This document shows positions 1 through 7,868 of a DNA stretch of 24,185 bases, piece by piece. A program made the translations under genes and the position numbers. Below the pieces are notes generated by a model. That model did no database searches. It was not told the origin of the DNA and saw nothing but the letters and a program-made list of their open reading frames with translations. Origin of the DNA: an uncultured Eubacterium sp. GTDB lineage: Bacteria > Bacillota > Clostridia > Lachnospirales > Lachnospiraceae. Position 1 is the stretch's first letter, and every line of letters begins with the position of its first letter. Location of the stretch: NCBI GenBank assembly GCA_934316845.1, contig CAKRDZ010000039.1, positions 1 through 24,185 of the forward strand, given 5' to 3'.

Positions 1-69
1 GAAAAAGTAAATGTCGATTGTGCAAAACTGAATTCTATTGTGACAGCAAGGGGTGGAATTTACTTTTTC
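1..69. repeat. Inverted repeat at window edge, possible terminator remnant
   Basis: The first 11 bases, GAAAAAGTAAA, are the exact reverse complement of TTTACTTTTTC at 59-69, with a 47-nt loop. This could be the tail of a structured 3' region of a gene left of the window. The loop is long and no GC-rich core is visible, so its role is uncertain. No coding region is supported in 1-169. Confidence 0.25.
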
Positions 70-103
70 ATTTTAGGTATTGAAAATTTTTTTCATATTC
101 CTC

Positions 104-132
104 TTGTCATTTTAACCATTTTGTATTAAAAT
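104..132 (+). promoter_or_regulatory. Sigma-A-type promoter of the ferredoxin gene
   Basis: TTGTCA (104-109) and TAAAAT (127-132) are separated by 17 nt, close to the vegetative consensus. They lie about 38 nt upstream of the ferredoxin ATG. Confidence 0.5.
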
Positions 133-169
133 GAGGGTAGCCTATAGGATAAAAAGGAGGATAACGATT

Positions 170-337
170 ATGGCATACACAATTACAGACGCTTGCATCA
201 GTTGTGGTTCTTGTGCTGCTGATTGCCCAGCAGGAGCTATCTCTGAAGGAGATGCACATTTCGAAATCGATCCAGACGCATGTATGGATTGCGGTTCTTG
301 TGCTGCAGCTTGCCCAACAGGTGCTATTGAAAGCTAA
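170..337 (+). CDS. 2[4Fe-4S] ferredoxin, 55 aa
   Basis: A small clostridial-type electron carrier of the cytoplasm. The protein carries two complete CxxCxxCxxxCP motifs: CISCGSCAADCP (Cys9, 12, 15, 19) and CMDCGSCAAACP (Cys38, 41, 44, 48). Each cluster is ligated by three Cys of one motif and the last Cys of the other. The 55-residue length and the internal two-fold repeat are standard for the family. The start is the ATG at 170, because AAAGGAGG ends 9 nt upstream; an in-frame ATG at 131 overlaps the -10 box and has no ribosome site. The gene has its own promoter and a strong terminator, so it is monocistronic. Its redox partner cannot be told from the context. Confidence 0.95.
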   Translation: MAYTITDACISCGSCAADCPAGAISEGDAHFEIDPDACMDCGSCAAACPTGAIES

Positions 338-360
338 TTAAAAACAAAAATATGTTTAAG

Positions 361-403
361 AAAAGGAATCACTCTCTGTTCACAGAAAAGTGATTCCTTT
401 TTT
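361..403. terminator. Bidirectional intrinsic terminator
   Basis: AAAAGGAATCACT (361-373) pairs with AGTGATTCCTTTTTT (389-403) around a 15-nt loop. T-runs lie on both strands, so it can end the ferredoxin mRNA (+) and the transcript of the minus-strand gene that stops at 416. Confidence 0.85.
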
Positions 404-415
404 CGTTCCGGTCAA

Positions 416-1087
416 CTACACCATGTATTCCCGCAATACTTCTTCGATCACCTGCTGCTCTTCTTTGGTAAAACGAATCTGTTCGGGCTGCAGCAGTTGA
501 TCTAACTGCTTTCTTTCCTGGTCAAAATATTCCTTTTGATATTCCTCCATTTCTTTTTTATGGAACATATCATTTTCCAGTCTTGGCTGGCACACATTTT
601 CCAGATAATCTACAATTTCCACTTTAACCTGTTTTCGATGCTCCGGTATGTTTAAAATCATATCCTGCAGGTAAAGCACCACACAAGGGATCAACGTACT
701 GCAGAACACCGTCATTTTGCCCCATTCTGCACCATTTTTCCAATGTACCGATGCATTTGTCCAGATCAGATACGCATTCACCGCGATACATCCGAGCACG
801 CTGACTGCAAAAAATACTTCACTCCATGTTTCCCATGCTCCCAGTGAGATTCCTGCCTTTTTATAACTTCTAAGATACTTTTCCACATAAATGTCTACAT
901 TTTGAATCCTGAGTTTTAATTGATAACTGGTATGAAACCGTTTCATCAGCGTTTTCATCAAAGGATGTGTGGATTTTCCCATACTCTCTGCCTCTTTCCG
1001 GACTTTCAAATACGTAAATGAAAGCATGGTTCGTATCACACCCCCAAAAACTGCTGCCCCTATGACCGCACTTATCATATAACTCAT
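416..1087 (-). CDS. Hypothetical membrane protein, 223 aa
   Basis: I do not recognise a named family. The sequence shows a hydrophobic segment at about residues 4-22, a basic region (28-75), two further hydrophobic segments (about 88-109 and 125-145), and a charged, probably helical C-terminal region (150-223). The ATG at 1087 follows AAGGAAGGG at good spacing. An extended -10 promoter lies about 35 nt upstream, and the shared terminator at 361-403 lies downstream, so the gene is probably transcribed alone or by read-through from murG. It may be a small integral membrane protein specific to Lachnospiraceae. No catalytic motif is visible. Confidence 0.8.
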   Translation of the reverse strand: MSYMISAVIGAAVFGGVIRTMLSFTYLKVRKEAESMGKSTHPLMKTLMKRFHTSYQLKLRIQNVDIYVEKYLRSYKKAGISLGAWETWSEVFFAVSVLGCIAVNAYLIWTNASVHWKNGAEWGKMTVFCSTLIPCVVLYLQDMILNIPEHRKQVKVEIVDYLENVCQPRLENDMFHKKEMEEYQKEYFDQERKQLDQLLQPEQIRFTKEEQQVIEEVLREYMV

Positions 1088-1119
1088 ACATATTCCCTTC
1101 CTTTCTTCTTTTGCCCTCC

Positions 1120-1128
1120 ATTATACCA
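1120..1128 (-). promoter_or_regulatory. Extended -10 promoter of the 416-1087 gene
   Basis: On the minus strand the sequence reads TGGTATAAT, an exact TATAAT with the TGn extension. No good -35 box is visible 16-18 nt upstream, which is usual for extended -10 promoters. It lies between the murG stop and the downstream membrane protein. Confidence 0.5.
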
Positions 1129-1218
1129 GAGAACATTTTAAAAAGTATAGAGGATATGCAAAAGAGATGCCAAAATCGTTCGACCGGTTTCGACACCTCG
1201 TTCAAATTTTCTACTTTT

Positions 1219-2292
1219 TTATTCCTTTATCGCCACTTCGTCGATAATATCGACAACCTTTTTCACGGCATCGTGCTGGTTGCTTTCGTCCATCGCCTTG
1301 ACATAAGAAGCACGGTTTTCAAACACCTCCGAAATAGCCTTGAGCAGTCTCTCACTTGTCAGATCTTCTTCTTTGATCACATAACTAAATCCTTGTTTTT
1401 CAAATGAATTTGCATTTAAGATCTGATCGCCGCGGCTTGCCTCCAACGACAACGGAATCAGGATATTCGGCTTATGCAGTGCCAAAAGCTCACAAATCGC
1501 ATTTGCGCCGGCTCTTGAAACCACAATATCGGCTGCATCCAAAAGATCACACAGTTCCTTCTGGATATACTCAAACTGCACATATCCTTTTGTGTCTTTC
1601 AGCTTCTCATCCACTTTATCTTTTCCGCAGAGATGGATGATCTGATACTTTTCCAACAACTGTGGCAGAATGTCTCTTACTGCCTCGTTGACGCGCACGG
1701 AACCAAGGCTTCCGCCAATCACCAGAATTACCGGTTTTTCTACAGAAAATCCACAAAAATCCAAGCCTTTCAGACGATTTCCGGAAAACAGTTCCTTTCG
1801 GATCGGAGAGCCGGTAAGATAGGATTTTTCTTCCGGCAGATGCGACAGCGTCTCCGGAAAATTCGCACATACAGCAGCGGCCGAAGGGATACAAAGACGG
1901 TTCGCCAATCCGGGTGATATATCCGATTCATGAAGTACGCACGGAACTTTTTTGCGTTTTGCCGCAAACACAACAGGCACCGTTACAAAACCGCCTTTTG
2001 AAAATATGACATGCGGCTTCACTTTTTTAATGATCTTTCCAGCCTCAGCATAACCCTTCAGGATTCTCGCGGGATCCGTAAAATTCTTCACATCAAAATA
2101 ACGGCGCAGTTTTCCGGAAGAAATCCCGTAATAAGGGATATCAAAATCTTCCATCAGTTTTTTTTCGATACCATCTTTCGATCCAACATAATGAATCTCA
2201 TATCCCCTCTTTTGCAATTCAGGGATCAACGCAATATTAGGTGTAACATGACCTGCTGTCCCTCCGCCAGTCAATATGATCCGTTTCAACAT
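1219..2292 (-). CDS. murG: UDP-GlcNAc:lipid I N-acetylglucosaminyltransferase MurG, 357 aa
   Basis: MurG transfers GlcNAc from UDP-GlcNAc to lipid I on the inner face of the membrane, making lipid II for peptidoglycan. The 357-residue length is normal. The N-terminal glycine-rich loop TGGGTAGH (8-15), a second G-loop GGSLGS, and the donor-binding SRAGANAICE segment in the C-terminal GT-B (GT28) domain are all visible. The chosen ATG at 2292 follows AGGAAAAGGGGG; a longer reading frame lacks a ribosome site. It starts 16 nt after the HIT gene and is probably cotranscribed with it. Here the gene is not beside other division or mur genes. Confidence 0.95.
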   Translation of the reverse strand: MLKRIILTGGGTAGHVTPNIALIPELQKRGYEIHYVGSKDGIEKKLMEDFDIPYYGISSGKLRRYFDVKNFTDPARILKGYAEAGKIIKKVKPHVIFSKGGFVTVPVVFAAKRKKVPCVLHESDISPGLANRLCIPSAAAVCANFPETLSHLPEEKSYLTGSPIRKELFSGNRLKGLDFCGFSVEKPVILVIGGSLGSVRVNEAVRDILPQLLEKYQIIHLCGKDKVDEKLKDTKGYVQFEYIQKELCDLLDAADIVVSRAGANAICELLALHKPNILIPLSLEASRGDQILNANSFEKQGFSYVIKEEDLTSERLLKAISEVFENRASYVKAMDESNQHDAVKKVVDIIDEVAIKE

Positions 2293-2308
2293 CTCGTCCC
2301 CCTTTTCC

Positions 2309-2716
2309 TTACAAATTCTTCTTAATTTCTGCAGCAACTGCCTCAAGATCAGGTGTCTCTCCCTGTTCCCACTTGACATTCACCGTATCATCATAATATC
2401 TTGGGATCACATGAACGTGAAGATGGAATACCGTCTGGCCTGCTGCCTCTCCATTATTTTGAAGGATATTCACACCATCACACTGATATGTCTTTTTCAA
2501 TGCTGCCGCAATCTTCTTGGCAACCGGAAAAACTTTCTCCGCCTGTGCCTCTTCCAATTCAAATACATTATCCGCATGTTTCTTTGGAAGAATGATCACA
2601 TGACCTCTGGCTGCCGGATTCACATCCAGGATTGCCTTGAAATCATCGTCTTCATATACCGTAGTTGATGGAATTTCTCCCGCTATAATTTTACAAAAAA
2701 TACAATTGTCTGCCAT
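2309..2716 (-). CDS. HIT family nucleotide-binding protein, 135 aa
   Basis: A histidine-triad protein of the Hint branch, a cytoplasmic homodimer that hydrolyses nucleoside phosphoramidates or AMP conjugates. The triad is visible as HLHVHV (His98, 100, 102), with the N-terminal Cys5-x-x-Cys8 and His47 that in many Hint proteins bind zinc. Length is normal. The start at 2716 is preferred over the in-frame ATG at 2728 because GGAGG lies 7 nt upstream of it and the upstream ATG overlaps that site. murG follows after 16 nt. The physiological substrate is unknown. Confidence 0.93.
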   Translation of the reverse strand: MADNCIFCKIIAGEIPSTTVYEDDDFKAILDVNPAARGHVIILPKKHADNVFELEEAQAEKVFPVAKKIAAALKKTYQCDGVNILQNNGEAAGQTVFHLHVHVIPRYYDDTVNVKWEQGETPDLEAVAAEIKKNL

Positions 2717-2732
2717 AATTGCCTCCATTCTT

Positions 2733-2748
2733 TTGCGTTGTTACGCAA
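2733..2748. repeat. Short palindrome upstream of the HIT gene
   Basis: TTGCGT-TGTT-ACGCAA is a perfect 6-bp inverted repeat in the 62-nt gap between the SCP2-fusion gene and the HIT gene, about 10 nt upstream of the HIT ribosome site. It could be an operator or a small mRNA hairpin. No T-run follows, so it is not a terminator. Confidence 0.3.
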
Positions 2749-2778
2749 CCATTTATATTGTTATCTCCAAATCTCCTT

Positions 2779-3771
2779 TTAAGAAAAATGGAAGATTGTG
2801 TCAAAATTTCGAAGTGCTTTAAAATTCCCCTGCGCAGACAACTCACCGGACATAAACGCATTTTGAAATGGTTTTTCTCCATTTACGATCTGTTCCAAAA
2901 CAGCTGTTGTCACTTTGGCAGTAACATCCGGACTATCCATATTTCCATAATGACAATCCAGGTTTTCTCCTTTTACGTCAACGACCAGGCTTTTTCCAAC
3001 ATCTGTCAGATCAAGCCGGAACGATGCCGTCACTCCCTCTTTTGGTACAAAATGCTTTTTCAGTTTTTTGATGTATGGATCGTTATCCTTTTCCTCTTCT
3101 TCCCCAAGCATATCTTTGAATAAACTTGCCAGTTCCTCGATATCTTCTTTTTGTTTTTTTACATAGTTATCATCGGACACATACGCGGATAACTGCTCGC
3201 TTTCCTGTGGAGTAAGCGACATTCTTGTGCTTCGCAGTACCGTTTTCTTTACCTGCGAACTGCTGTTTGGAAAAGCAATGATCTGTTTTGATATCGCGCG
3301 GTAAAAATTTTCTGCACATTTTTCTATCATTAACCCATAATCTGAATTTGTCTCAAATTCTACATGGTTATCCACATAGGCACAAATGCCCTCGCACGGA
3401 CATCCACCCAGCATTTCCCAGGCGCGGATCAGACCTGCCTGCGCTTCTCTTTCTCCGTATGTGGTTGCCATGACAACCGGAAGCATATAGATATGTTTGA
3501 TCTTCTCCTTATCGCCATACAGCCAGCAGGCATCCAGAAACTGCTGCAGATATCCACCAATGCCATACCATTCCACAGAGGCTGCCAGGATAATACCATC
3601 CGCATTTTTTAGTGTTTTCGGCAGAACCGATATTCCACTCTTTTCTTCATACAAATTATATCGTTCCACAGTAACACGCAATTCATCCAAAACCTGTGCA
3701 ATCTTTTCGATTGTATATAATGTAGGGTCATCGATCAACCCTCTTCCTCCATAATAAATATTAACCTGCAT
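2779..3771 (-). CDS. Flavodoxin-like/SCP2 domain fusion protein, 330 aa
   Basis: The N-terminal part (about 1-170) resembles the flavodoxin/NADPH-dependent FMN reductase fold: a first beta strand MQVNIYYGG, a strand DGIILAASVEWYGIGG typical of the flavin phosphate and isoalloxazine loops, and MLPVVMATTYGE. A charged linker (about 170-235) follows. The C-terminal ~95 residues resemble an SCP2 lipid-binding domain (FRLDLTDVGKSLVVDV, then an FMSGELSAQGN stretch). Translation starts at the ATG at 3771, whose A is also the last base of the rhomboid stop (TAATG), with GGAGGG upstream; this implies translational coupling. A CPCEGIC cysteine cluster lies near residue 125. A redox role with a hydrophobic ligand is inference. 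Confidence 0.75.
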   Translation of the reverse strand: MQVNIYYGGRGLIDDPTLYTIEKIAQVLDELRVTVERYNLYEEKSGISVLPKTLKNADGIILAASVEWYGIGGYLQQFLDACWLYGDKEKIKHIYMLPVVMATTYGEREAQAGLIRAWEMLGGCPCEGICAYVDNHVEFETNSDYGLMIEKCAENFYRAISKQIIAFPNSSSQVKKTVLRSTRMSLTPQESEQLSAYVSDDNYVKKQKEDIEELASLFKDMLGEEEEKDNDPYIKKLKKHFVPKEGVTASFRLDLTDVGKSLVVDVKGENLDCHYGNMDSPDVTAKVTTAVLEQIVNGEKPFQNAFMSGELSAQGNFKALRNFDTIFHFS

Positions 3772-4406
3772 TAATACCCTCCAATTCTTACTTCTGTTTG
3801 GTTTTTCCGTCGATATATGATGCCACACAGGATAAATCCGGCGACAACACCACTGATATGTGCCGTATTATCAATTCCTGTATCCTGCATTCCGGAGTAT
3901 AAGCTGAGCAGCAGATATACTCCAAACCGCATAATATCACCGCGGACAATCCGCTTACGATTTTTAATCAGTAACATGAGCAGCGCACCCATTAATCCAT
4001 AAATTGCACCAGATGCCCCGCACGAAACAACATTCTCACCAAGATACAGATTCACATAAACGGACACGAAACCGGCAATAACACCGGATGCCATATACAA
4101 AAACAAATATCGTATCCTGCCAATTTCCTGTTCTAATGTATATCCAAGCACCAAAAGAGAAATCATATTATTGGCTAAATGTTCCAATCCAAAATGCAGA
4201 AAAAAGTGTGTAATAATGCGGTAATACTCATGCCCCTCAAGAAATGCCGGTTCATACATGGCACCCATATCAATCATAAACCCGGCATCCAGGGAAGAAC
4301 CTTTCCATTCTGTATACAAAAATACAACTACATTTATTAAAACCAATAAGATGGTAACAATGGGAAGTGGCTGCTGTTCCCTCACTACTGTTTCTTTCCT
4401 GTCCAT
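3771..4406 (-). CDS. Rhomboid family intramembrane serine protease, 211 aa
   Basis: An integral membrane protease that cleaves transmembrane segments of substrate proteins. The catalytic Ser is in GASG (Ser132) and the catalytic His in HISG (His183). The conserved HxxxN region after TM2 is present as EHLANN (75-80). Six hydrophobic segments are visible in the usual core arrangement. ATG at 4406 has GAAGGGAG upstream. It is the first gene of the unit leading to the SCP2 fusion, HIT and murG, and its stop overlaps the next start. Substrates are unknown. Confidence 0.92.
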   Translation of the reverse strand: MDRKETVVREQQPLPIVTILLVLINVVVFLYTEWKGSSLDAGFMIDMGAMYEPAFLEGHEYYRIITHFFLHFGLEHLANNMISLLVLGYTLEQEIGRIRYLFLYMASGVIAGFVSVYVNLYLGENVVSCGASGAIYGLMGALLMLLIKNRKRIVRGDIMRFGVYLLLSLYSGMQDTGIDNTAHISGVVAGFILCGIIYRRKNQTEVRIGGY

Positions 4407-4423
4407 AAAGCACTCCCTTCTAC

Positions 4424-4452
4424 ATTGTACTTATAAATCTGCTTTGACCCAA
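4424..4452 (-). promoter_or_regulatory. Promoter of the rhomboid-murG unit
   Basis: On the minus strand TTGGGT (4452-4447) and TACAAT (4429-4424) are 17 nt apart. The -35 box overlaps the -35 box of the divergent plus-strand gene at the palindromic sequence TTGACCCAA. Confidence 0.5.
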
Positions 4453-4475
4453 TCTGCATTTTATGGTACTATAAT
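4444..4475 (+). promoter_or_regulatory. Promoter of the DUF4445-type gene
   Basis: TTGACC (4444-4449) and a perfect TATAAT (4470-4475) lie upstream of the ATG at 4527. The 20-nt spacer is longer than ideal, so the promoter may be weak or activator-dependent. It overlaps the divergent rhomboid promoter. Confidence 0.4.
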
Positions 4476-4526
4476 AGCATAATACAACGTATGTGTCAAA
4501 GAAGCACGGAAAGGAAAATTTTTGCT

Positions 4527-5957
4527 ATGCAGATTCACATTGAAGCCAATTCAAGCAACACCTTAACGGTCCTGGATCTTTTGGAAAAACAGGGCTTTTC
4601 TTTACCGTGCAACTGCCATGGTGCAAATGTATGCGGTGGCACACAATATGACTTTCCCTGCGCACTAATTCCCAAGGAACCCCTTACGGTCTGTCTTCGT
4701 GACTCCGCCGTAAATCAAAAGATAGAAGGTCTGGGTCTGATGCAAAAGGCAGATTTGTCCGTTTTTCCGGACTCTTTACTCATCGACATTGGAACTACTA
4801 CAATCGCAATGGTTTATTATCATTCGACCAAAAAGACCACATTTTTTACTGAAGTTTTTCCAAACCCGCAGATTCCATACGGAGCAGATGTCATCAGCCG
4901 GATTAATTATGATGTCTCGGATCATGAACACCACTTGCTTCACCATCGGATCGTATCTTGTCTTGAAGAACATGCATCTTCCTTTTTTTTACAGTTTCCG
5001 GATGTTTCGCTCCGGCAATGCCTGATCGGCGGTAATACAACTATGATCCACTTACTGCTGAATCTATCTTTGCAGGGAATGACCGGTTTTCCTTTTACTC
5101 CATCGGGGTACACAACATTTTCTTTTACGTATAATAAAGTAGACGTTTTTATCCTTCCATGGCTTTCCGCTTTTATTGGCGGTGATATTACCTCCGGACT
5201 TTTATCCCTGTCCTTTAACACCCGGAAAGACACCTGTCTTTTAGCAGACCTCGGCACCAACGGCGAACTGGTACTTTGTCACCAAAACCATCTGTTTACA
5301 GCAAGTACCGCTGCCGGTCCTGCGTTAGAGGGCAATGGACTATCGCATGGCTGCCCGGCAATTCCCGGCGCCATCTCGGATGTTTCACTGCGCGGTGTTG
5401 TGCCACGGATCCAGACCATTGCAAACAAACTTCCTGCCGGCATCTGCGGAAGTGGTGCGATCAGTACACTTGCCGAACTGCTTTCCCAGCATTACATCCA
5501 TGCAGATGGCACTCTAACCGAGAAATTTCCAAAAAATGGAATACTTCTTGCCCGTTCAAAAGAAACGGTAATTTCTTTTAGTATAAATGATGTACGCCAG
5601 ATGCAGCTGGCGATTGCGGCTATCGCAGCCGGGATCGACACCCTCTGCCACGAAGCCGGCATTTCCCCGGATAAGGTTGACTCCCTCTATCTGGCGGGCG
5701 GACTGGGATATTCTATCTCGCTGGAAAAAGCATCTTTATTAGGTATGTTTTGCAGCATTCGACCGGAGCGTATCCATTGTGTTGGAAACAGCTGCCTCAA
5801 TGGACTGGCTGAACTATCGGAAGATTTTTCCAATTTGCAGCAATTTGTATCTCATGTTAAGAAACATACTACCGATATTTCACTGGCAGATAATTCTTAT
5901 TTCCAGTCCTCCTATCTGGCTCATATGTCTTATGAGCACTCGGAAACTACTGCCTGA
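4527..5957 (+). CDS. DUF4445-type ASKHA protein (corrinoid activation-like), 476 aa
   Basis: It belongs to the ASKHA ATPase group that includes RACo/RamA-type reductive activators of corrinoid proteins. Visible are phosphate-1 LIDIGTTT (85-92), phosphate-2 LADLGTNGE, GICGSGAIS, and the C-terminal LYLAGGLGYS. The N-terminus looks like a reduced [2Fe-2S] ferredoxin domain (LPCNCHGANVCGGT, Cys28/30/36, then Cys45), but the usual CGGxGxCGxC pattern is incomplete because the last Cys position is Thr. At 476 aa it is shorter than full-length RACo-type proteins (about 600 or more). The start at 4527 follows GGAAAGGA; the ATG at 4491 has none. No methyltransferase or corrinoid gene is in the window. 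Its last 28 nt overlap the converging FHA gene. Confidence 0.8.
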   Translation: MQIHIEANSSNTLTVLDLLEKQGFSLPCNCHGANVCGGTQYDFPCALIPKEPLTVCLRDSAVNQKIEGLGLMQKADLSVFPDSLLIDIGTTTIAMVYYHSTKKTTFFTEVFPNPQIPYGADVISRINYDVSDHEHHLLHHRIVSCLEEHASSFFLQFPDVSLRQCLIGGNTTMIHLLLNLSLQGMTGFPFTPSGYTTFSFTYNKVDVFILPWLSAFIGGDITSGLLSLSFNTRKDTCLLADLGTNGELVLCHQNHLFTASTAAGPALEGNGLSHGCPAIPGAISDVSLRGVVPRIQTIANKLPAGICGSGAISTLAELLSQHYIHADGTLTEKFPKNGILLARSKETVISFSINDVRQMQLAIAAIAAGIDTLCHEAGISPDKVDSLYLAGGLGYSISLEKASLLGMFCSIRPERIHCVGNSCLNGLAELSEDFSNLQQFVSHVKKHTTDISLADNSYFQSSYLAHMSYEHSETTA

Positions 5958-7048
5958 TAGCAGTGAGAAGAAATATCTACAATATCACCATCTGACAGAC
6001 GGTGGCACTCCCATGGGATTAATTTCTCTTTATTAATGGATGTGCCTTCTTCACTTTCCTGGTCAATTATATAGATATCGTTTTCTTCCATTACAATCTT
6101 AGCATGAACCTCACTCACATCCTTTTGCAGAATACTTCCTTCTACATGTCTTTCATCCGCTCCGATATAAAAGGGACTATGATCAATCTGGATATAAGGG
6201 TCACTGGGATTCATCGGCTTCAAATACAATTGTACTTCATTATGTAAACTTCCATATTCTGTAATTTTTTCTTTTTTGATACACAAGTTACAAATGCAGT
6301 ATAACAGCGCGATCGTACAGCAGATCCCTACGATCTTATACCACGCACCGGATATTAATACCCCGTCCATCCAGCCCATATACCAGGCAGCACCGATACA
6401 CACCACTCCGACAAGAAACCATTCTGTTTTTTTCCCCTTTTTCTTTTGTATTTTTTCTTTTTTTACTCTTTCCGGCGCAGGACAGGGAGCAGAAACCTTT
6501 TCCGTTTCTTCGTAATGATATTGTTCCAAATAATGTTCTAATTTATTTAATGTAAAATGCTCTTCCCGACATACTTTATGTATTCCATATACAAGAAATG
6601 TCAAAGACCGGCAGTTATGATCCATTACATTCATAATTTCTTCCGTAATTTTAGCCAGTTCATCTGCCACATCCGCCGCATATCCATCCATATAAGCCAG
6701 ATGCAGCTCATCAAGCGGATCCATAAAAATGTAATCGGCGCATAATATAAGATTCTCCGGAACTAAAAAGTATTCTTCTATTTCTTTCATTCTTTTTAAT
6801 AAACTCCGGTACAACTGCACGATCTTTTTTTCATCCAATTTTTCCTTTTTTAAATATTCACTCATTGTTATCTTTTCACCAAAGGAAAAAATGTAATGCA
6901 CTTCTCCGTCTACGCTTAATTCTGCCGGTCCTACGATCCCATCCACCTCAGCATAATACAAAAGTTCTGTACCATATCCGCTCTTTCTTTCCTCTGTCTT
7001 AATCTGTATTTTTCGTTCTTTGAGATCTGATATGATATCTATTTGCAT
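5930..7048 (-). CDS. DUF6382/FHA domain membrane protein of the Tad locus, 372 aa
   Basis: The N-terminal part (about 1-180) looks like the DUF6382 region that often precedes FHA domains in Clostridia. A Lys-rich stretch (about 190-210) leads to two hydrophobic segments (about 212-230 and 238-262). The C-terminal ~90 residues look like an FHA domain (FYIGADER, VSEVHAKIV, YIIDQESEEGTSINKE). FHA domains normally bind phosphothreonine, but the usual Arg after IG is Ala and the usual SxxNGT is SEEGT, so binding may be lost. ATG at 7048 has AAAAAGGAG upstream; a GTG at 7060 lies inside that site. It begins 8 nt after the preceding TadE-like gene and is the last gene of the Tad operon. Confidence 0.8.
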   Translation of the reverse strand: MQIDIISDLKERKIQIKTEERKSGYGTELLYYAEVDGIVGPAELSVDGEVHYIFSFGEKITMSEYLKKEKLDEKKIVQLYRSLLKRMKEIEEYFLVPENLILCADYIFMDPLDELHLAYMDGYAADVADELAKITEEIMNVMDHNCRSLTFLVYGIHKVCREEHFTLNKLEHYLEQYHYEETEKVSAPCPAPERVKKEKIQKKKGKKTEWFLVGVVCIGAAWYMGWMDGVLISGAWYKIVGICCTIALLYCICNLCIKKEKITEYGSLHNEVQLYLKPMNPSDPYIQIDHSPFYIGADERHVEGSILQKDVSEVHAKIVMEENDIYIIDQESEEGTSINKEKLIPWECHRLSDGDIVDISSHCYQAVVSECS

Positions 7049-7056
7049 GGTAAAAT

Positions 7057-7446
7057 TCACTCCTTTTTTATTATCTCAGCATCCCACATCCGTTTGCTGC
7101 AAGTCCAGTTTTCTATCTCCATCTCGTCACGATACTCTGCCTGCTTACTCAGAAAAGGTGCTGTCATAACAATCTCTGCCGTAACGGTCATTTTCTTTTT
7201 CAACACATTTTCTTTGCAGACAACTTTGTTAATCTTTAAAATAAATAACTGCTTCTGCATAACTTCTCTGCTCTGTTCCTCCGGATAATTTTCCCGCAGA
7301 CATTTCTGGCCGCTTGAATATAAAACCACCTGATCATGGGATAAAAGTGACAGATAGCAAAGCGAAAAAACAATCCATAAAATTATTGTTACAACAAAAG
7401 TCGCTTCGAGGGTAAAAGACCCTTTTACTTTATCATTAAACTGCAT
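7057..7446 (-). CDS. Small TadE-like pseudopilin, 129 aa
   Basis: A short N-terminal basic segment is followed by GSFTLEATFVVTII, a class III prepilin-like signal with Glu at +5 after Gly, and one transmembrane helix. The remaining ~95 residues have three Cys (VVCKEN, NWTCSK and one near KCLREN) and no recognised fold. The ATG at 7446 follows GGGGTGA and overlaps the end of the upstream peptidase gene by 22 nt, indicating coupled translation. Minor pseudopilin of the Tad system is the likely role; the family assignment rests on the signal motif and position. Confidence 0.75.
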   Translation of the reverse strand: MQFNDKVKGSFTLEATFVVTIILWIVFSLCYLSLLSHDQVVLYSSGQKCLRENYPEEQSREVMQKQLFILKINKVVCKENVLKKKMTVTAEIVMTAPFLSKQAEYRDEMEIENWTCSKRMWDAEIIKKE

Positions 7447-7868
7447 ATTAAAATCACCCCATATCCAAGACAGATAAACGGAACAAATGGTATTTTTGTA
7501 TGCCGTCCCGCCTTTTTGCGAAGGCATAAAGCCACTCCATAAAGCGAGGCAGATCCAAGCGAAAGGATTACAAGTACTACCATCTGATACAGCCCTGTAA
7601 CCATACCGCATACTGTCAAAATATAGCCGTCTCCTGTCCCTATACTTTGACGTGTAATAACACTTGCCAACAGAAATACTGCCCCCATTATCGTACCACC
7701 GAGAATCATTTTCCAATCTTTTACATTAAGTATACATACCGTTATCATTATCAGGCCAAAAGCAATTGTTGAAATTAACAAAATTTTCCTGTCAAAACAT
7801 TTCTTTTTTATGTCAATTACAGATAAAACCAATAACCAGATCCATAATACAGCTTCTATTAGTTTCAC
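7425..7868 (-). CDS. Second type IV prepilin (leader) peptidase, A24-like, 147 aa
   Basis: An integral membrane aspartyl protease that would remove prepilin leaders. The two catalytic Asp regions are visible: LSVIDIKKK (Asp19) and the GxGD motif GTGDG. Hydrophobic helices fill the rest. The most likely start is GTG at 7868, which overlaps the previous stop as GTGA and has AAAGGAG about 11 nt upstream. A TTG 30 nt further upstream is possible but would add a hydrophilic, uncharacteristic start. It lies between two TadE-like genes, so these are probable substrates. A separate peptidase gene starts the same operon. Confidence 0.82.
   Translation of the reverse strand: MKLIEAVLWIWLLVLSVIDIKKKCFDRKILLISTIAFGLIMITVCILNVKDWKMILGGTIMGAVFLLASVITRQSIGTGDGYILTVCGMVTGLYQMVVLVILSLGSASLYGVALCLRKKAGRHTKIPFVPFICLGYGVILICSLMIK

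Noticed and set aside
1111..1218. Near-palindrome TTCGACCGGTTTCGA between murG and the membrane protein gene
   Set aside because: The arms are short, no T-run follows, and no function is evident; not called as a terminator.
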